Assembly (NCBI GenBank): GCA_002704755.1
Contig: PAHC01000014.1
Coordinates: 9,778-17,338, forward strand
DNA length: 7,561 bases
DNA from: Rhodobiaceae bacterium
GTDB lineage: Bacteria; Pseudomonadota; Alphaproteobacteria; Rhizobiales; TMED25
Reading direction: 5' to 3'
Shown here piece after piece: positions 1-7,298 of the stretch. The notes beneath the pieces are model-generated. The model ran no database searches. It had not been told where the DNA came from and saw only the letters and a program-made list of their open reading frames with translations. The position numbers were made by a program, and so were the translations under genes. The first letter of the stretch is position 1, and each line of letters starts with the position of its first letter.

Positions 1-62
1 TCTTTCTTTTCTTCTACAGTATCTTCTGTTGAAGTTTGTATTTCTTTTTTTGCAGCTGGCAT
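1..62 (-). CDS. rpoD: Probable RNA polymerase sigma factor RpoD, N-terminal fragment (partial)
   Basis: Only the first 20 codons lie in the window; the rest runs off the left edge. The reading starts at an ATG on the minus strand and begins MPAAKKEIQT, followed by a run rich in Glu, Lys and Thr. This is a charged, low-complexity head with no domain in view, so the residues alone do not identify it. The call rests on position: it follows dnaG on the same strand, and dnaG-rpoD is the conserved core of the macromolecular synthesis operon. Such charged, variable N-termini are usual ahead of region 1.1 of primary sigma factors. A 99-base AT-rich spacer separates it from the dnaG stop. No strong hairpin terminator or convincing Shine-Dalgarno site is visible there, so readthrough from dnaG is likely. 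It could be another gene if synteny is broken. Confidence 0.6.
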   Translation of the reverse strand, partial: MPAAKKEIQTSTEDTVEEKK

Positions 63-161
63 TTTATTCTAGGTGTTTATTATTTACTAATTGTATATAA
101 TAAATATATCAATAAATTACCATACATATTTACTATATTTTTTTCTTTTTTCCTATTGGAG

Positions 162-2078
162 CTAATTTTTCTTTTTTAATCTTGATTTATTTTTTTCGTA
201 CCAATCATCAAAAGAGTTCGAGATTTCATTGGTATCATGAACCACAATTTTATGTTGCTCATTTAAACTTCTAAGTTCCTCCTTTAGTTTGAATAATTTT
301 TCTTCATTTTCCTGTGAGTTGTTGTTGAAGTATTGTTGTTTATTGGTTTCAATTTCTTGAACTAGATTGTACTTTTTTAATTCATAAATCAAATTTCTAA
401 TCCAATCTTTGGTATCTGTACGTTCATTATTAGCAGCTGGGTATTTGATTATAAACTCATTATATTCCGAATTAATTAAATTCAAGACTTCTTCAAAACC
501 CTTATCAATTAAAATGCTACTTAAAAGTGATACATTTTGGTTTGTGATTTTTTTGCTGTATATGATGTCAATTATTTCGTTTCTTAGCTTATCAAGTTTC
601 TCATCAAATAATTTTATTGCTGTTATCTGATCAACATGATCTTTAAGTATTTCTGGAAAATTCAATAAAGCTTGAATAAGATAAACTTCCTCCTGCTTGT
701 AATTCAAATTTCTATTCTTAACCTTTAATCTCTTAACAAGATCGCTAGATGGTTTTTCAATCTTGTTTCTGAAAAAAACCTTGTTAGACTCAAAACTTTT
801 TGACTTCCAATAGGCATTTAACTTATCATTTACATGCATACTATATTGTTTTTTAACCTCAATATTTTCAATTCTGTTTATCATAGCATTCATCTGGTTT
901 TGAATGTAGGCTCTCTCTTCCGGAGTACCATAATCTAATTGATTAATATGTAGATTCCAAAAAAGATCAATTAGACTGATGCTATTATCTAATAGCTCAT
1001 TTATATATTCAGCACCAAAGTTTTTAATCACATCATCTGGATCCATACCATTAGGTAAAAAAACAAAATTCATTGAATAACCCGGTTTCAATATTGGGAA
1101 TATAAGCTCTACCACTCTTTCAGCGGCTTTAGTCCCTGCTGCATCCCCATCATAGCATAGCAGAGGAAGATTGGATAATTGCCACAAAAGTTTAATCTGA
1201 TCCTGTGAGAGACTTGTTCCCATTGTGGCGACTGAAGCTTGAAAGCCGTTTACAGATAGCGAAATACAGTCGAAATAACCTTCCACTGCTAATATCTGTC
1301 TATCTGTATTCCTTACATTTTTTGCATGATAAAAATTATATAGGGTATTTTTCTTCTGAAAAATCTTAGTTTCAGGCGAATTAATATATTTAGCTTGTGA
1401 ATTTCCGCTAAGATCTCTCCCACCAAAAGCAATGATCTTGTTTTGTGGATTTGCAATTGGAAACATTAACCTATTACGAAATCTTTCATAAAAATTTCCC
1501 TGATCATTTTCGATAGCCAAACCTGACTCTTGAATCTGGTTATTACTATAACCTATCGAATTTAGATGGGAAATCAACTTTCCATCCCCTCTTGCATAAC
1601 CAAGTGCAAATTTATTTATATCCTCCGTCCCAAGACCTCGTTTTTCAAGATAATCCAGTGCATGCTTATTCTCTTGTTTTAATAACTCTCCTCTAAAAAA
1701 ATTACTTGCCTCCTCATTTATTGTTTGTAAGATCTGTCTCTTTTGCTCTTCGATTGGATTATGATTATTACTTGGGTTTAATTTTATACCGCTGATGCCA
1801 GCTAATATTGTTAAAGCCTCTCTGAACTGAATATTTTGATGGTCCATGAGAAACTTAAATGAATCACCATGGGCACCACAACCAAAACAATGATATGTAT
1901 TCTTTGAATTATCTACTGTAAAAGATGCTGTTTTTTCATTATGAAATGGACAGCAAGCCCAAAAAATACCCTTACTTGCATTGCTCTTTTTTGAGTCCCA
2001 ATTTACGTAATTTTGAATCAAATCAGATAACAAAATTTTTGATTTTATTTCCTCTGTAATATTATTTTGGATACTCAT
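162..2078 (-). CDS. dnaG: DNA primase DnaG
   Basis: This is the replicative primase, which makes the RNA primers extended by DNA polymerase III at the fork. The 638-residue protein has the full bacterial layout. An N-terminal CHC2 zinc-binding domain has ligands C43, H46, C64 and C67 with the same spacing as E. coli. The RNA-polymerase core includes the RNRLMFPI motif near 201-208 and AFGGR at 217-221. The TOPRIM metal site has E266 (VEGYFD), D310 and D312 (YDGDAAG), and D346 and D348 (MDPDD), each one residue beyond its E. coli counterpart. From about residue 455 the sequence is the poorly conserved, Asn/Lys/Glu-rich helical part that should bind the DnaB helicase. It is longer than the E. 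coli protein (581). The zinc domain reads KTASF where KTPSF is usual. The ATG gives a canonical start; it has no clear Shine-Dalgarno site. It lies 17 bases after the YqeY-family gene, so the two are probably co-transcribed. Confidence 0.97.
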   Translation of the reverse strand: MSIQNNITEEIKSKILLSDLIQNYVNWDSKKSNASKGIFWACCPFHNEKTASFTVDNSKNTYHCFGCGAHGDSFKFLMDHQNIQFREALTILAGISGIKLNPSNNHNPIEEQKRQILQTINEEASNFFRGELLKQENKHALDYLEKRGLGTEDINKFALGYARGDGKLISHLNSIGYSNNQIQESGLAIENDQGNFYERFRNRLMFPIANPQNKIIAFGGRDLSGNSQAKYINSPETKIFQKKNTLYNFYHAKNVRNTDRQILAVEGYFDCISLSVNGFQASVATMGTSLSQDQIKLLWQLSNLPLLCYDGDAAGTKAAERVVELIFPILKPGYSMNFVFLPNGMDPDDVIKNFGAEYINELLDNSISLIDLFWNLHINQLDYGTPEERAYIQNQMNAMINRIENIEVKKQYSMHVNDKLNAYWKSKSFESNKVFFRNKIEKPSSDLVKRLKVKNRNLNYKQEEVYLIQALLNFPEILKDHVDQITAIKLFDEKLDKLRNEIIDIIYSKKITNQNVSLLSSILIDKGFEEVLNLINSEYNEFIIKYPAANNERTDTKDWIRNLIYELKKYNLVQEIETNKQQYFNNNSQENEEKLFKLKEELRSLNEQHKIVVHDTNEISNSFDDWYEKNKSRLKKKN

Positions 2079-2095
2079 CTTGGTCTTTGTGGAAT

Positions 2096-2548
2096 TTAGT
2101 TTGATAGGATATCTTTAATCATCTTCCCTGCCGCACCAAAATCTAATTGACCTGAATATTCTTTCTTCAATTCTGCCATAACAACACCCATATCCTTAAT
2201 TGAAGATGCATTATTATCTCTAATTATTTTGCCTATGATGGTTTTTACCTCATCATCAGATAACTGAGTTGGCATAAAATTTCTTATGACAGAAATTTCA
2301 TACTCTTCTTTTTTAGCCAATTCTAATCTTTCATTTTTTTTGTAAATATCTGCTGATTCTATCCGTTGTTTAACCATTTTAGATAAAACTTCAATAATTA
2401 CGTCATCCTCGACGCTTTTATTCTTAGCTCTCTCTATTATTTCACGGTCTTTTATAGCAGCTAAAATCAATCTTAAGGTTGATGTATATTCCTTATCTTT
2501 ATTCAGCATTGCTCTCTTTAATTGATTATTTATTTCAGCTCTAATCAT
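2096..2548 (-). CDS. yqeY: GatB/YqeY domain protein
   Basis: A stand-alone YqeY-family protein of 150 residues, the usual length. The family resembles the C-terminal tail domain of GatB, the tRNA-binding subunit of the Asp/Glu-tRNA amidotransferase; the role of the free-standing protein is not settled, though a tRNA-linked function is often suggested. Typical family features are the N-terminal LRLILAAIKDREI helix (about 26-38), the central KMVKQRIESADIYKK stretch followed by a Glu/Lys-rich segment, FMPTQLSDDEV (about 91-101), and the closing MGVVMAELKKEY-LDFGAAGKMIK segment. It appears to be an all-helical cytoplasmic protein with no signal peptide or membrane segment. It is the first gene of the leftward operon ahead of dnaG and rpoD, the place held by rpsU in enterobacteria. 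The ATG at 2546-2548 follows a modest GAGA ribosome-binding site 8 bases upstream. Confidence 0.93.
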   Translation of the reverse strand: MIRAEINNQLKRAMLNKDKEYTSTLRLILAAIKDREIIERAKNKSVEDDVIIEVLSKMVKQRIESADIYKKNERLELAKKEEYEISVIRNFMPTQLSDDEVKTIIGKIIRDNNASSIKDMGVVMAELKKEYSGQLDFGAAGKMIKDILSN

Positions 2549-2556
2549 AATTTTAG

Positions 2557-2560
2557 TCTC
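2557..2560 (-). promoter_or_regulatory. Weak ribosome-binding site of the YqeY-family gene
   Basis: On the minus strand GAGA sits 8 bases before the ATG at 2546-2548. It is short, but the spacing is right and it supports this start. I see no better in-frame start just upstream. Confidence 0.4.
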
Positions 2561-2580
2561 AATGGTTTTAGATTAATTAC

Positions 2581-2586
2581 ATTATA
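2581..2586 (-). promoter_or_regulatory. Candidate -10 box for the yqeY-dnaG-rpoD operon
   Basis: On the minus strand this reads TATAAT, a perfect sigma70 -10 hexamer. It would start transcription near 2574 and leave a leader of about 26 bases before the YqeY ATG. No good -35 hexamer lies 16-18 bases upstream (that stretch is an A-run and TATATC), and there is no TG extension. In DNA this AT-rich a TATAAT arises easily by chance, so this is tentative. It overlaps the left arm of the inverted repeat at 2582-2611. Confidence 0.3.
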
Positions 2587-2611
2587 TCTATTTTTTTTTA
2601 TATAGATATAA
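2582..2611. repeat. Perfect 10-bp inverted repeat in the divergent promoter region
   Basis: The left arm TTATATCTAT (2582-2591) and right arm ATAGATATAA (2602-2611) are exact reverse complements, separated by the 10-base spacer TTTTTTTTAT. Each arm has a single G:C pair, so a stem in RNA would be weak. The element lies 3 bases upstream of the carA -35 box and overlaps the candidate -10 of the opposite operon. That position would suit an operator read by a dimeric regulator, but AT-rich low-complexity DNA makes chance palindromes common. It does not look like an intrinsic terminator, having no GC-rich stem. Confidence 0.6.
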
Positions 2612-2614
2612 AAT

Positions 2615-2643
2615 TTGCTATGGAAAAGTGTTAACTTTATAAT
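2615..2643 (+). promoter_or_regulatory. Predicted sigma70 promoter of carAB
   Basis: The -35 box TTGCTA (2615-2620, four of six consensus bases) is followed after exactly 17 bases by a perfect -10 box TATAAT (2638-2643). Transcription would start near 2650, giving a leader of about 60 bases before the carA ATG. The leader is very AT-rich, with an AT dinucleotide run near 2670-2681, and shows no leader peptide, terminator hairpin or riboswitch fold that I can recognise. Hexamer quality, spacing and position in front of carA all agree. Confidence 0.65.
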
Positions 2644-2709
2644 GAATATCAAGCATATTTTATTCAAATGATATATATATAATTGAAATAAATTATAACA
2701 ATTGAAAAT

Positions 2710-3942
2710 ATGAATAACGAAAAACAATCCAGAAATATTTCTGGAAATAATGATACTGGATGGGAACCACTTAAAAAGACAGGCGTTATTTTATTTTCCG
2801 ATGGATCCATTAAATATGGCTATGGGATTGGTAAAATAGGAGTAACTTACGGCGAAGTTTGCTTCAATACATCCATTACAGGTTATCAAGAAATTATTTC
2901 AGACCCTTCCTATTCTCATCAGATTGTAAATTTTACATTTCCTCATATCGGTAATGTGGGTGCAAATTTTGAGGACCTAGAAACGGCTAACCCCGATGGA
3001 AAGATACATATTTCTGGTATAATTACTCACTCCATGATTGATTTACCCTCAAATTACAGATCAAAAATATCTTTAAATGATTGGATGAAACAACAAGGTA
3101 TTACTGGTATTTCTGGAATCGATACTAGGCATCTCACCAAGAATATCAGAGATAATGGTATGATGAATTGTGTAATTGAACATTCTGAGGTTGGTAATTT
3201 TGATATTCCAAAACTCCAAAAGATATTATCCGGGGTAAAAAGTATGGAGGGAATGGACTTAGCAACAGATGCATCAACAAAAACAATATATCAAAACTAT
3301 CAAAAATCCTGGGACTGGAATTTTGGTTATGAAGATAATAAAGATAGTAAAATTAAGATAGCTCTAATTGACTACGGAATTAAGTCAAACATAATCCGTA
3401 TGTTAAATCATTTTGGTTGCGAAATAAAAGTATTTCCTCCTAACTGTAATATTAGTGAAATATTTGCTTTTAACCCAGACGGAGTTCTACTGTCAAATGG
3501 ACCAGGTGATCCTCATGCAACAATCAACTTTAGCGTGCAACTGATTAAAAAATTGATTCAAAAAGATATGCCTATTTTTGGTATTTGTTTAGGGCATCAA
3601 ATTTTAGCTTTAGCTTTAGGAGCAAAAACTATAAAAATGTCATTTGGGCATCACGGAGCAAATCATCCTGTTCAAGATTTGGATTCTAAAAAGGTACTAA
3701 TAACATCAATGAATCATGGTTTTGCAGTTGATACTCAATCGCTTCCTCCTGAAATTGTTGAGACACATAGATCACTTTTTGACGGTTCAAATTGTGGAAT
3801 ACGAGTCAAAGAAAAACCTATTTTTTCAGTACAATTTCATCCGGAAGCTTCACCAGGACCTCAAGATTGTTATTATATTTTTGAGAATTTTTTAGATAAT
3901 ATTAATTCAAACTTACAAAACCAATATGCCAAAAAGAACTGA
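2710..3942 (+). CDS. carA: Carbamoyl-phosphate synthase, small (glutamine amidotransferase) subunit
   Basis: CarA splits glutamine and passes the ammonia through a tunnel to CarB, for carbamoyl phosphate used in pyrimidine and arginine synthesis. The 410-residue protein has the CPSase small-chain N-terminal domain (about 24-160, with FNTSITGYQE at 52-61 and the GIDTRHLT segment at 136-143) and a class I glutamine amidotransferase domain (about 215-398). The catalytic triad is visible: C293 in GICLGHQ, and H377 and E379 in FHPEA, each 24 residues beyond E. coli C269, H353 and E355. LLSNGPGDP (260-268) and the HGFAV segment (336-340) are also in place. The first 23 residues are a short extra head, which I recall as common in alphaproteobacteria. 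This ATG is the only Met before residue 107, so the start is well supported, yet there is no Shine-Dalgarno site before it. Its last codons overlap carB by 17 bases. Confidence 0.97.
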   Translation: MNNEKQSRNISGNNDTGWEPLKKTGVILFSDGSIKYGYGIGKIGVTYGEVCFNTSITGYQEIISDPSYSHQIVNFTFPHIGNVGANFEDLETANPDGKIHISGIITHSMIDLPSNYRSKISLNDWMKQQGITGISGIDTRHLTKNIRDNGMMNCVIEHSEVGNFDIPKLQKILSGVKSMEGMDLATDASTKTIYQNYQKSWDWNFGYEDNKDSKIKIALIDYGIKSNIIRMLNHFGCEIKVFPPNCNISEIFAFNPDGVLLSNGPGDPHATINFSVQLIKKLIQKDMPIFGICLGHQILALALGAKTIKMSFGHHGANHPVQDLDSKKVLITSMNHGFAVDTQSLPPEIVETHRSLFDGSNCGIRVKEKPIFSVQFHPEASPGPQDCYYIFENFLDNINSNLQNQYAKKN

Positions 3943-6900
3943 TATAAAGTCAATACTTGTTGTGGGAGCAGGGCCAATTGTAATTGGTCAAGCATGCGAA
4001 TTTGATTATTCAGGGACACAAGCTTTAAAAGCCATAAAAGAAGAAGGCTTTCGTGTGATATTAATAAATTCCAATCCAGCTACGATAATGACTGATCCTG
4101 AACTAGCTGACGCGACCTATATTGAACCAATTACTCCTGAATTTTTAGAAAAAATCATTAAAAAAGAGCGTCCTGATGCCATACTTCCCACTATGGGTGG
4201 TCAAACAGCTTTAAATTCAACACTATCTCTCAAAAAATTAGGTATCTTAGAAAAATATAATGTTGAAATGATAGGCGCATCATCCGAGGCCATTGACATG
4301 GCCGAGGATAGGGAACTCTTCAGAGAGGCCATGAATGAAATTGGATTAAAAACTCCAAAATCATTAATTGCACATGATTTAGCTCAAGGACTTGAGGCAC
4401 TCGATACGCTTGGTTTACCAGTTATCATCCGGCCTTCATTTACACTTGGTGGTACAGGGGGGGGAATTGCCTATACAAGAGAAGAATTTATAAAAATTGT
4501 AGAAAATGGAATAGATGCATCACCAACTTCTGAAGTTCTCATTGAAGAGTCTGTGCTGGGTTGGAAAGAATATGAAATGGAAGTTGTTAGAGATAAGAAT
4601 GATAATTGTATTATTATTTGTTCGATCGAGAATATTGATCCAATGGGAGTACATACCGGTGACTCAATAACTGTTGCTCCAGCATTAACCCTTACGGATA
4701 AAGAATACCAAATTATGCGAAATGCCTCCATAGCAGTCCTCAGAAAAATTGGTGTTGAAACCGGGGGTTCTAATGTTCAATTTGCAATAAATCCAGAAAA
4801 TGGAGAGATGGTTGTAATTGAAATGAACCCAAGAGTATCAAGATCCTCTGCACTAGCATCCAAAGCTACAGGCTTTCCAATTGCAAAAATAGCAGCAAAA
4901 CTTGCATTAGGTTATACACTAGATGAACTGTCGAATGATATTACAGGCGGACAAACCCCTGCATCTTTTGAACCAACCATTGATTATATAGTTACAAAAA
5001 TACCTAGATTTGCATTCGAAAAGTTTCCTGATGCAAAACCATTACTAAGCACATCCATGAAATCTGTTGGAGAAGCAATGGCATTTGGGAGAACATTTTC
5101 TGAAAGTTTGCAAAAAGCTCTCAGATCACTTGAGATCGGACTAACTGGGCTTGATCCTATTGAGTTCAGGGATATAGGTAAAGATGCCGAAAAAAATGTA
5201 GTAAGAGCTGAATTAGGAGAGCCAACACCTAATAGAATATTAAAAGTTGCACAAGCACTGAGATTGGGTATATCACATGAGCAAATTTATCAATCTTGCA
5301 GAATGGATCCCTGGTTTATTCAAAGACTTCAGGAAATAATCGATTTAGAGAATAAAGTTAAAAAATACGGATTACCAAATGATCGCGAGAACTTTCAAAC
5401 TCTCAAATCTCATGGGTTTTCTGATGCTAGATTAGCCAATATTATTGAGAAAAATGAGAATTTTGTAAGAAAACATAGGGAAAAACTAGGCATTCATCCA
5501 ATCTATAAACGAATTGATACCTGCTCTGCAGAATTCCATACTCAGACAGCTTATATGTACTCAACATATAACTATTTAGATTTTGATGATTTTGACAATG
5601 AAGTAGATCCAAGTCAAAAAAAGAAGGTTATTATAATTGGTGGTGGTCCAAATAGAATTGGGCAAGGCATTGAATTTGATTACTGTTGCTGCCATGCATG
5701 TTTTGCACTACAGGAATTAGATATTGAAACAATAATGATAAATTGTAATCCAGAAACTGTCTCAACTGATTACGATACTTCTGATAGATTATACTTTGAA
5801 CCATTAACTTCAGAAGATGTTTTCGAAATAATTAATATAGAACAGAGTAAAGGAAACTTGCTAGGTGTTATTGTTCAGTTTGGAGGACAAACACCATTAA
5901 AATTATCAAATCAACTTGAAAAACGAGGAATCAAAATACTGGGAACAACACCTGATACAATTGACCTTGCGGAAGATAGAGATCGTTTCTTAAAACTGAT
6001 AAATAAACTCAATCTGAGACAACCAAAAAATAAAATTGCCAATTCAATTAAAGAAGCCAGAAAAGCAATAGAAGATCTAGGATTGCCAATAATTCTTAGA
6101 CCATCTTATGTACTAGGTGGAAGGGCTATGGTCATCCTCAGAGATGAAAATGATTATGATAATTATATTGAAAACACACTGCCAGAATTGATTCCAGAAG
6201 AAATAAAAATAAAATTCCCTCAAAACAAAGATAAACAAATCAATACTCTATTAAAAACAAATCCTCTGCTACTCGATAGCTTCTTATCGGATGCGATTGA
6301 GGTTGATGTTGATGCTATTTCAGATGGGAAAGATGTTTTCATCTGTGGAATAATGCAACATATTGAAGAGGCAGGTGTCCATTCAGGTGATAGTGCCTGT
6401 TCAATACCTCCTTATTCCCTTAAACAAGACACCATTCAAAATCTTAAAGAACAAACAATTGCCATAAGTAATTCCCTAAATATTATTGGCTGTATTAACA
6501 TTCAATATGCGATTAAGGATGATAAAATATTTATTATAGAAGTTAATCCTCGCGCTAGCCGGACAATACCATTTGTTGCAAAAGTAACTGGTATACCAAT
6601 TGCAAAGATAGCTACTAAATTAATAGCGGGAAATAAATTGGAACAACATATAACAAATAAAGAAAATGATGCGCTGAATAAGATCAAACATGTTGCTGTA
6701 AAAGAAGCTGTTTTCCCATTTAATAAATTTGAGGGAATTGATGTCTTGCTTGGTCCTGAGATGAAATCAACTGGTGAAGTAATGGGTATTGGCGATGACT
6801 TTGGTATTGCTTTTGCAAAAAGCCAACTAGGGACAAACGTTCCATTACCCAAAGATGGAAATGTCTTCATTTCTGTCAAAGATAAAGATAAGCCAAATAT

Positions 6901-7249
6901 CCTTGACGCTGTAAAATCATTGGAGTCACTTGGTTTCAATATACTAGCAACAGGGGGTACAAAAAAATACCTAGATGAAAGAGGAATAAAAGCAGGTAGA
7001 GTCAAAAAGGTACTGGAGGGACGTCCCCATATTGTTGACTCAATGAACAACAATACTATAAGCTTAGTTATTAATACGACAGAAGGTAGCAAAGCTCTAT
7101 CCGATAGTAAAACCTTGCGGCAAGCTGCTCTTAGGAATAGAATACCCTATTACACAACACTTTCGGGAGCTCTTGCAGCCGTTGAGTCAATAAGAATGTA
7201 TGTAAATGGATTGGGTGATGTAAAATCTTTACAAGAATACTTTAAATAA
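3926..7249 (+). CDS. carB: Carbamoyl-phosphate synthase, large subunit
   Basis: CarB makes carbamoyl phosphate from bicarbonate, two ATP and the ammonia delivered by CarA. The 1107-residue protein is complete, with two homologous ATP-grasp halves. The first has R129, R169, E215, Q285, E299 and N301, numbered as in E. coli, and makes carboxyphosphate then carbamate. The second has R725, E792, H819, Q860, E872 and N874 and phosphorylates carbamate. A C-terminal MGS-like regulatory domain (about 976-1100) keeps counterparts of the UMP-site residues (K989, T1009, T1012, K1028, N1050). Ornithine-site counterparts E814, D822, E927 and T1077 are also present, so inhibition by UMP and activation by ornithine are likely (an inference from motif alignment). 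It is longer than E. coli CarB (1073) through insertions near 550-562 and 750-783. The start MPKRTDIKSI is canonical; it lies inside the carA end, with no Shine-Dalgarno site, suggesting translational coupling. Confidence 0.98.
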   Translation: MPKRTDIKSILVVGAGPIVIGQACEFDYSGTQALKAIKEEGFRVILINSNPATIMTDPELADATYIEPITPEFLEKIIKKERPDAILPTMGGQTALNSTLSLKKLGILEKYNVEMIGASSEAIDMAEDRELFREAMNEIGLKTPKSLIAHDLAQGLEALDTLGLPVIIRPSFTLGGTGGGIAYTREEFIKIVENGIDASPTSEVLIEESVLGWKEYEMEVVRDKNDNCIIICSIENIDPMGVHTGDSITVAPALTLTDKEYQIMRNASIAVLRKIGVETGGSNVQFAINPENGEMVVIEMNPRVSRSSALASKATGFPIAKIAAKLALGYTLDELSNDITGGQTPASFEPTIDYIVTKIPRFAFEKFPDAKPLLSTSMKSVGEAMAFGRTFSESLQKALRSLEIGLTGLDPIEFRDIGKDAEKNVVRAELGEPTPNRILKVAQALRLGISHEQIYQSCRMDPWFIQRLQEIIDLENKVKKYGLPNDRENFQTLKSHGFSDARLANIIEKNENFVRKHREKLGIHPIYKRIDTCSAEFHTQTAYMYSTYNYLDFDDFDNEVDPSQKKKVIIIGGGPNRIGQGIEFDYCCCHACFALQELDIETIMINCNPETVSTDYDTSDRLYFEPLTSEDVFEIINIEQSKGNLLGVIVQFGGQTPLKLSNQLEKRGIKILGTTPDTIDLAEDRDRFLKLINKLNLRQPKNKIANSIKEARKAIEDLGLPIILRPSYVLGGRAMVILRDENDYDNYIENTLPELIPEEIKIKFPQNKDKQINTLLKTNPLLLDSFLSDAIEVDVDAISDGKDVFICGIMQHIEEAGVHSGDSACSIPPYSLKQDTIQNLKEQTIAISNSLNIIGCINIQYAIKDDKIFIIEVNPRASRTIPFVAKVTGIPIAKIATKLIAGNKLEQHITNKENDALNKIKHVAVKEAVFPFNKFEGIDVLLGPEMKSTGEVMGIGDDFGIAFAKSQLGTNVPLPKDGNVFISVKDKDKPNILDAVKSLESLGFNILATGGTKKYLDERGIKAGRVKKVLEGRPHIVDSMNNNTISLVINTTEGSKALSDSKTLRQAALRNRIPYYTTLSGALAAVESIRMYVNGLGDVKSLQEYFK

Positions 7250-7288
7250 TTGTTTAGAAAATATACTTATACTAAAACTATACCATAT

Positions 7289-7294
7289 AGGAGA
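7289..7294 (+). promoter_or_regulatory. Shine-Dalgarno site of greA
   Basis: AGGAGA lies 4 bases before the ATG at 7299-7301. It is the only strong Shine-Dalgarno match before any gene in the window, and it fixes the greA start at this ATG rather than at the in-frame Met6 codon at 7314. Confidence 0.85.
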
Positions 7295-7298
7295 ATCT

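Noticed and set aside
84..112. Possible minus-strand promoter for rpoD (TTGATA, 17 bases, TAGTAA)
   Set aside because: The -35 is fair, but the -10 matches only three of six consensus bases, and the whole spacer is so AT-rich that several equal candidates can be drawn.
131..156. T-rich run after the dnaG stop considered as a terminator
   Set aside because: Transcription here is leftward, so the RNA would carry an A-run rather than a U-run, and no stable stem precedes it.
409..630. Open frame of 73 codons on the plus strand inside dnaG
   Set aside because: Its hydrophobic translation could suggest a small membrane protein, but it is antisense to the dnaG 3' region, where Asn/Lys/Glu-rich codons give Phe/Leu/Ile/Ser on the other strand.
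2545..2727. Open frame of 60 codons on the minus strand upstream of the YqeY gene, ending in an ATGA overlap with its start
   Set aside because: The ATGA junction is tempting for a leader peptide, but the frame starts inside carA, crosses both predicted promoters and the inverted repeat, and its Ile/Tyr/Phe/Lys-rich translation is what AT-rich non-coding DNA gives.
4471..4731. Open frame of 86 codons on the minus strand inside carB
   Set aside because: It is antisense to a conserved ATP-grasp segment and has no recognisable domain or family.
6502..7092. Open frame of 196 codons on the minus strand opposite the carB 3' end
   Set aside because: It lies wholly antisense to the conserved MGS-like and ATP-grasp coding region of carB, and its translation is Ser/Phe/Ile/Pro-rich with no recognisable domain. 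It is best explained as a shadow of carB codon use.
7250..7278. Possible separate greA promoter (TTGTTT, 17 bases, TAAAAC)
   Set aside because: Both hexamers are poor matches; the 49-base spacer is more simply read as an operon gap.
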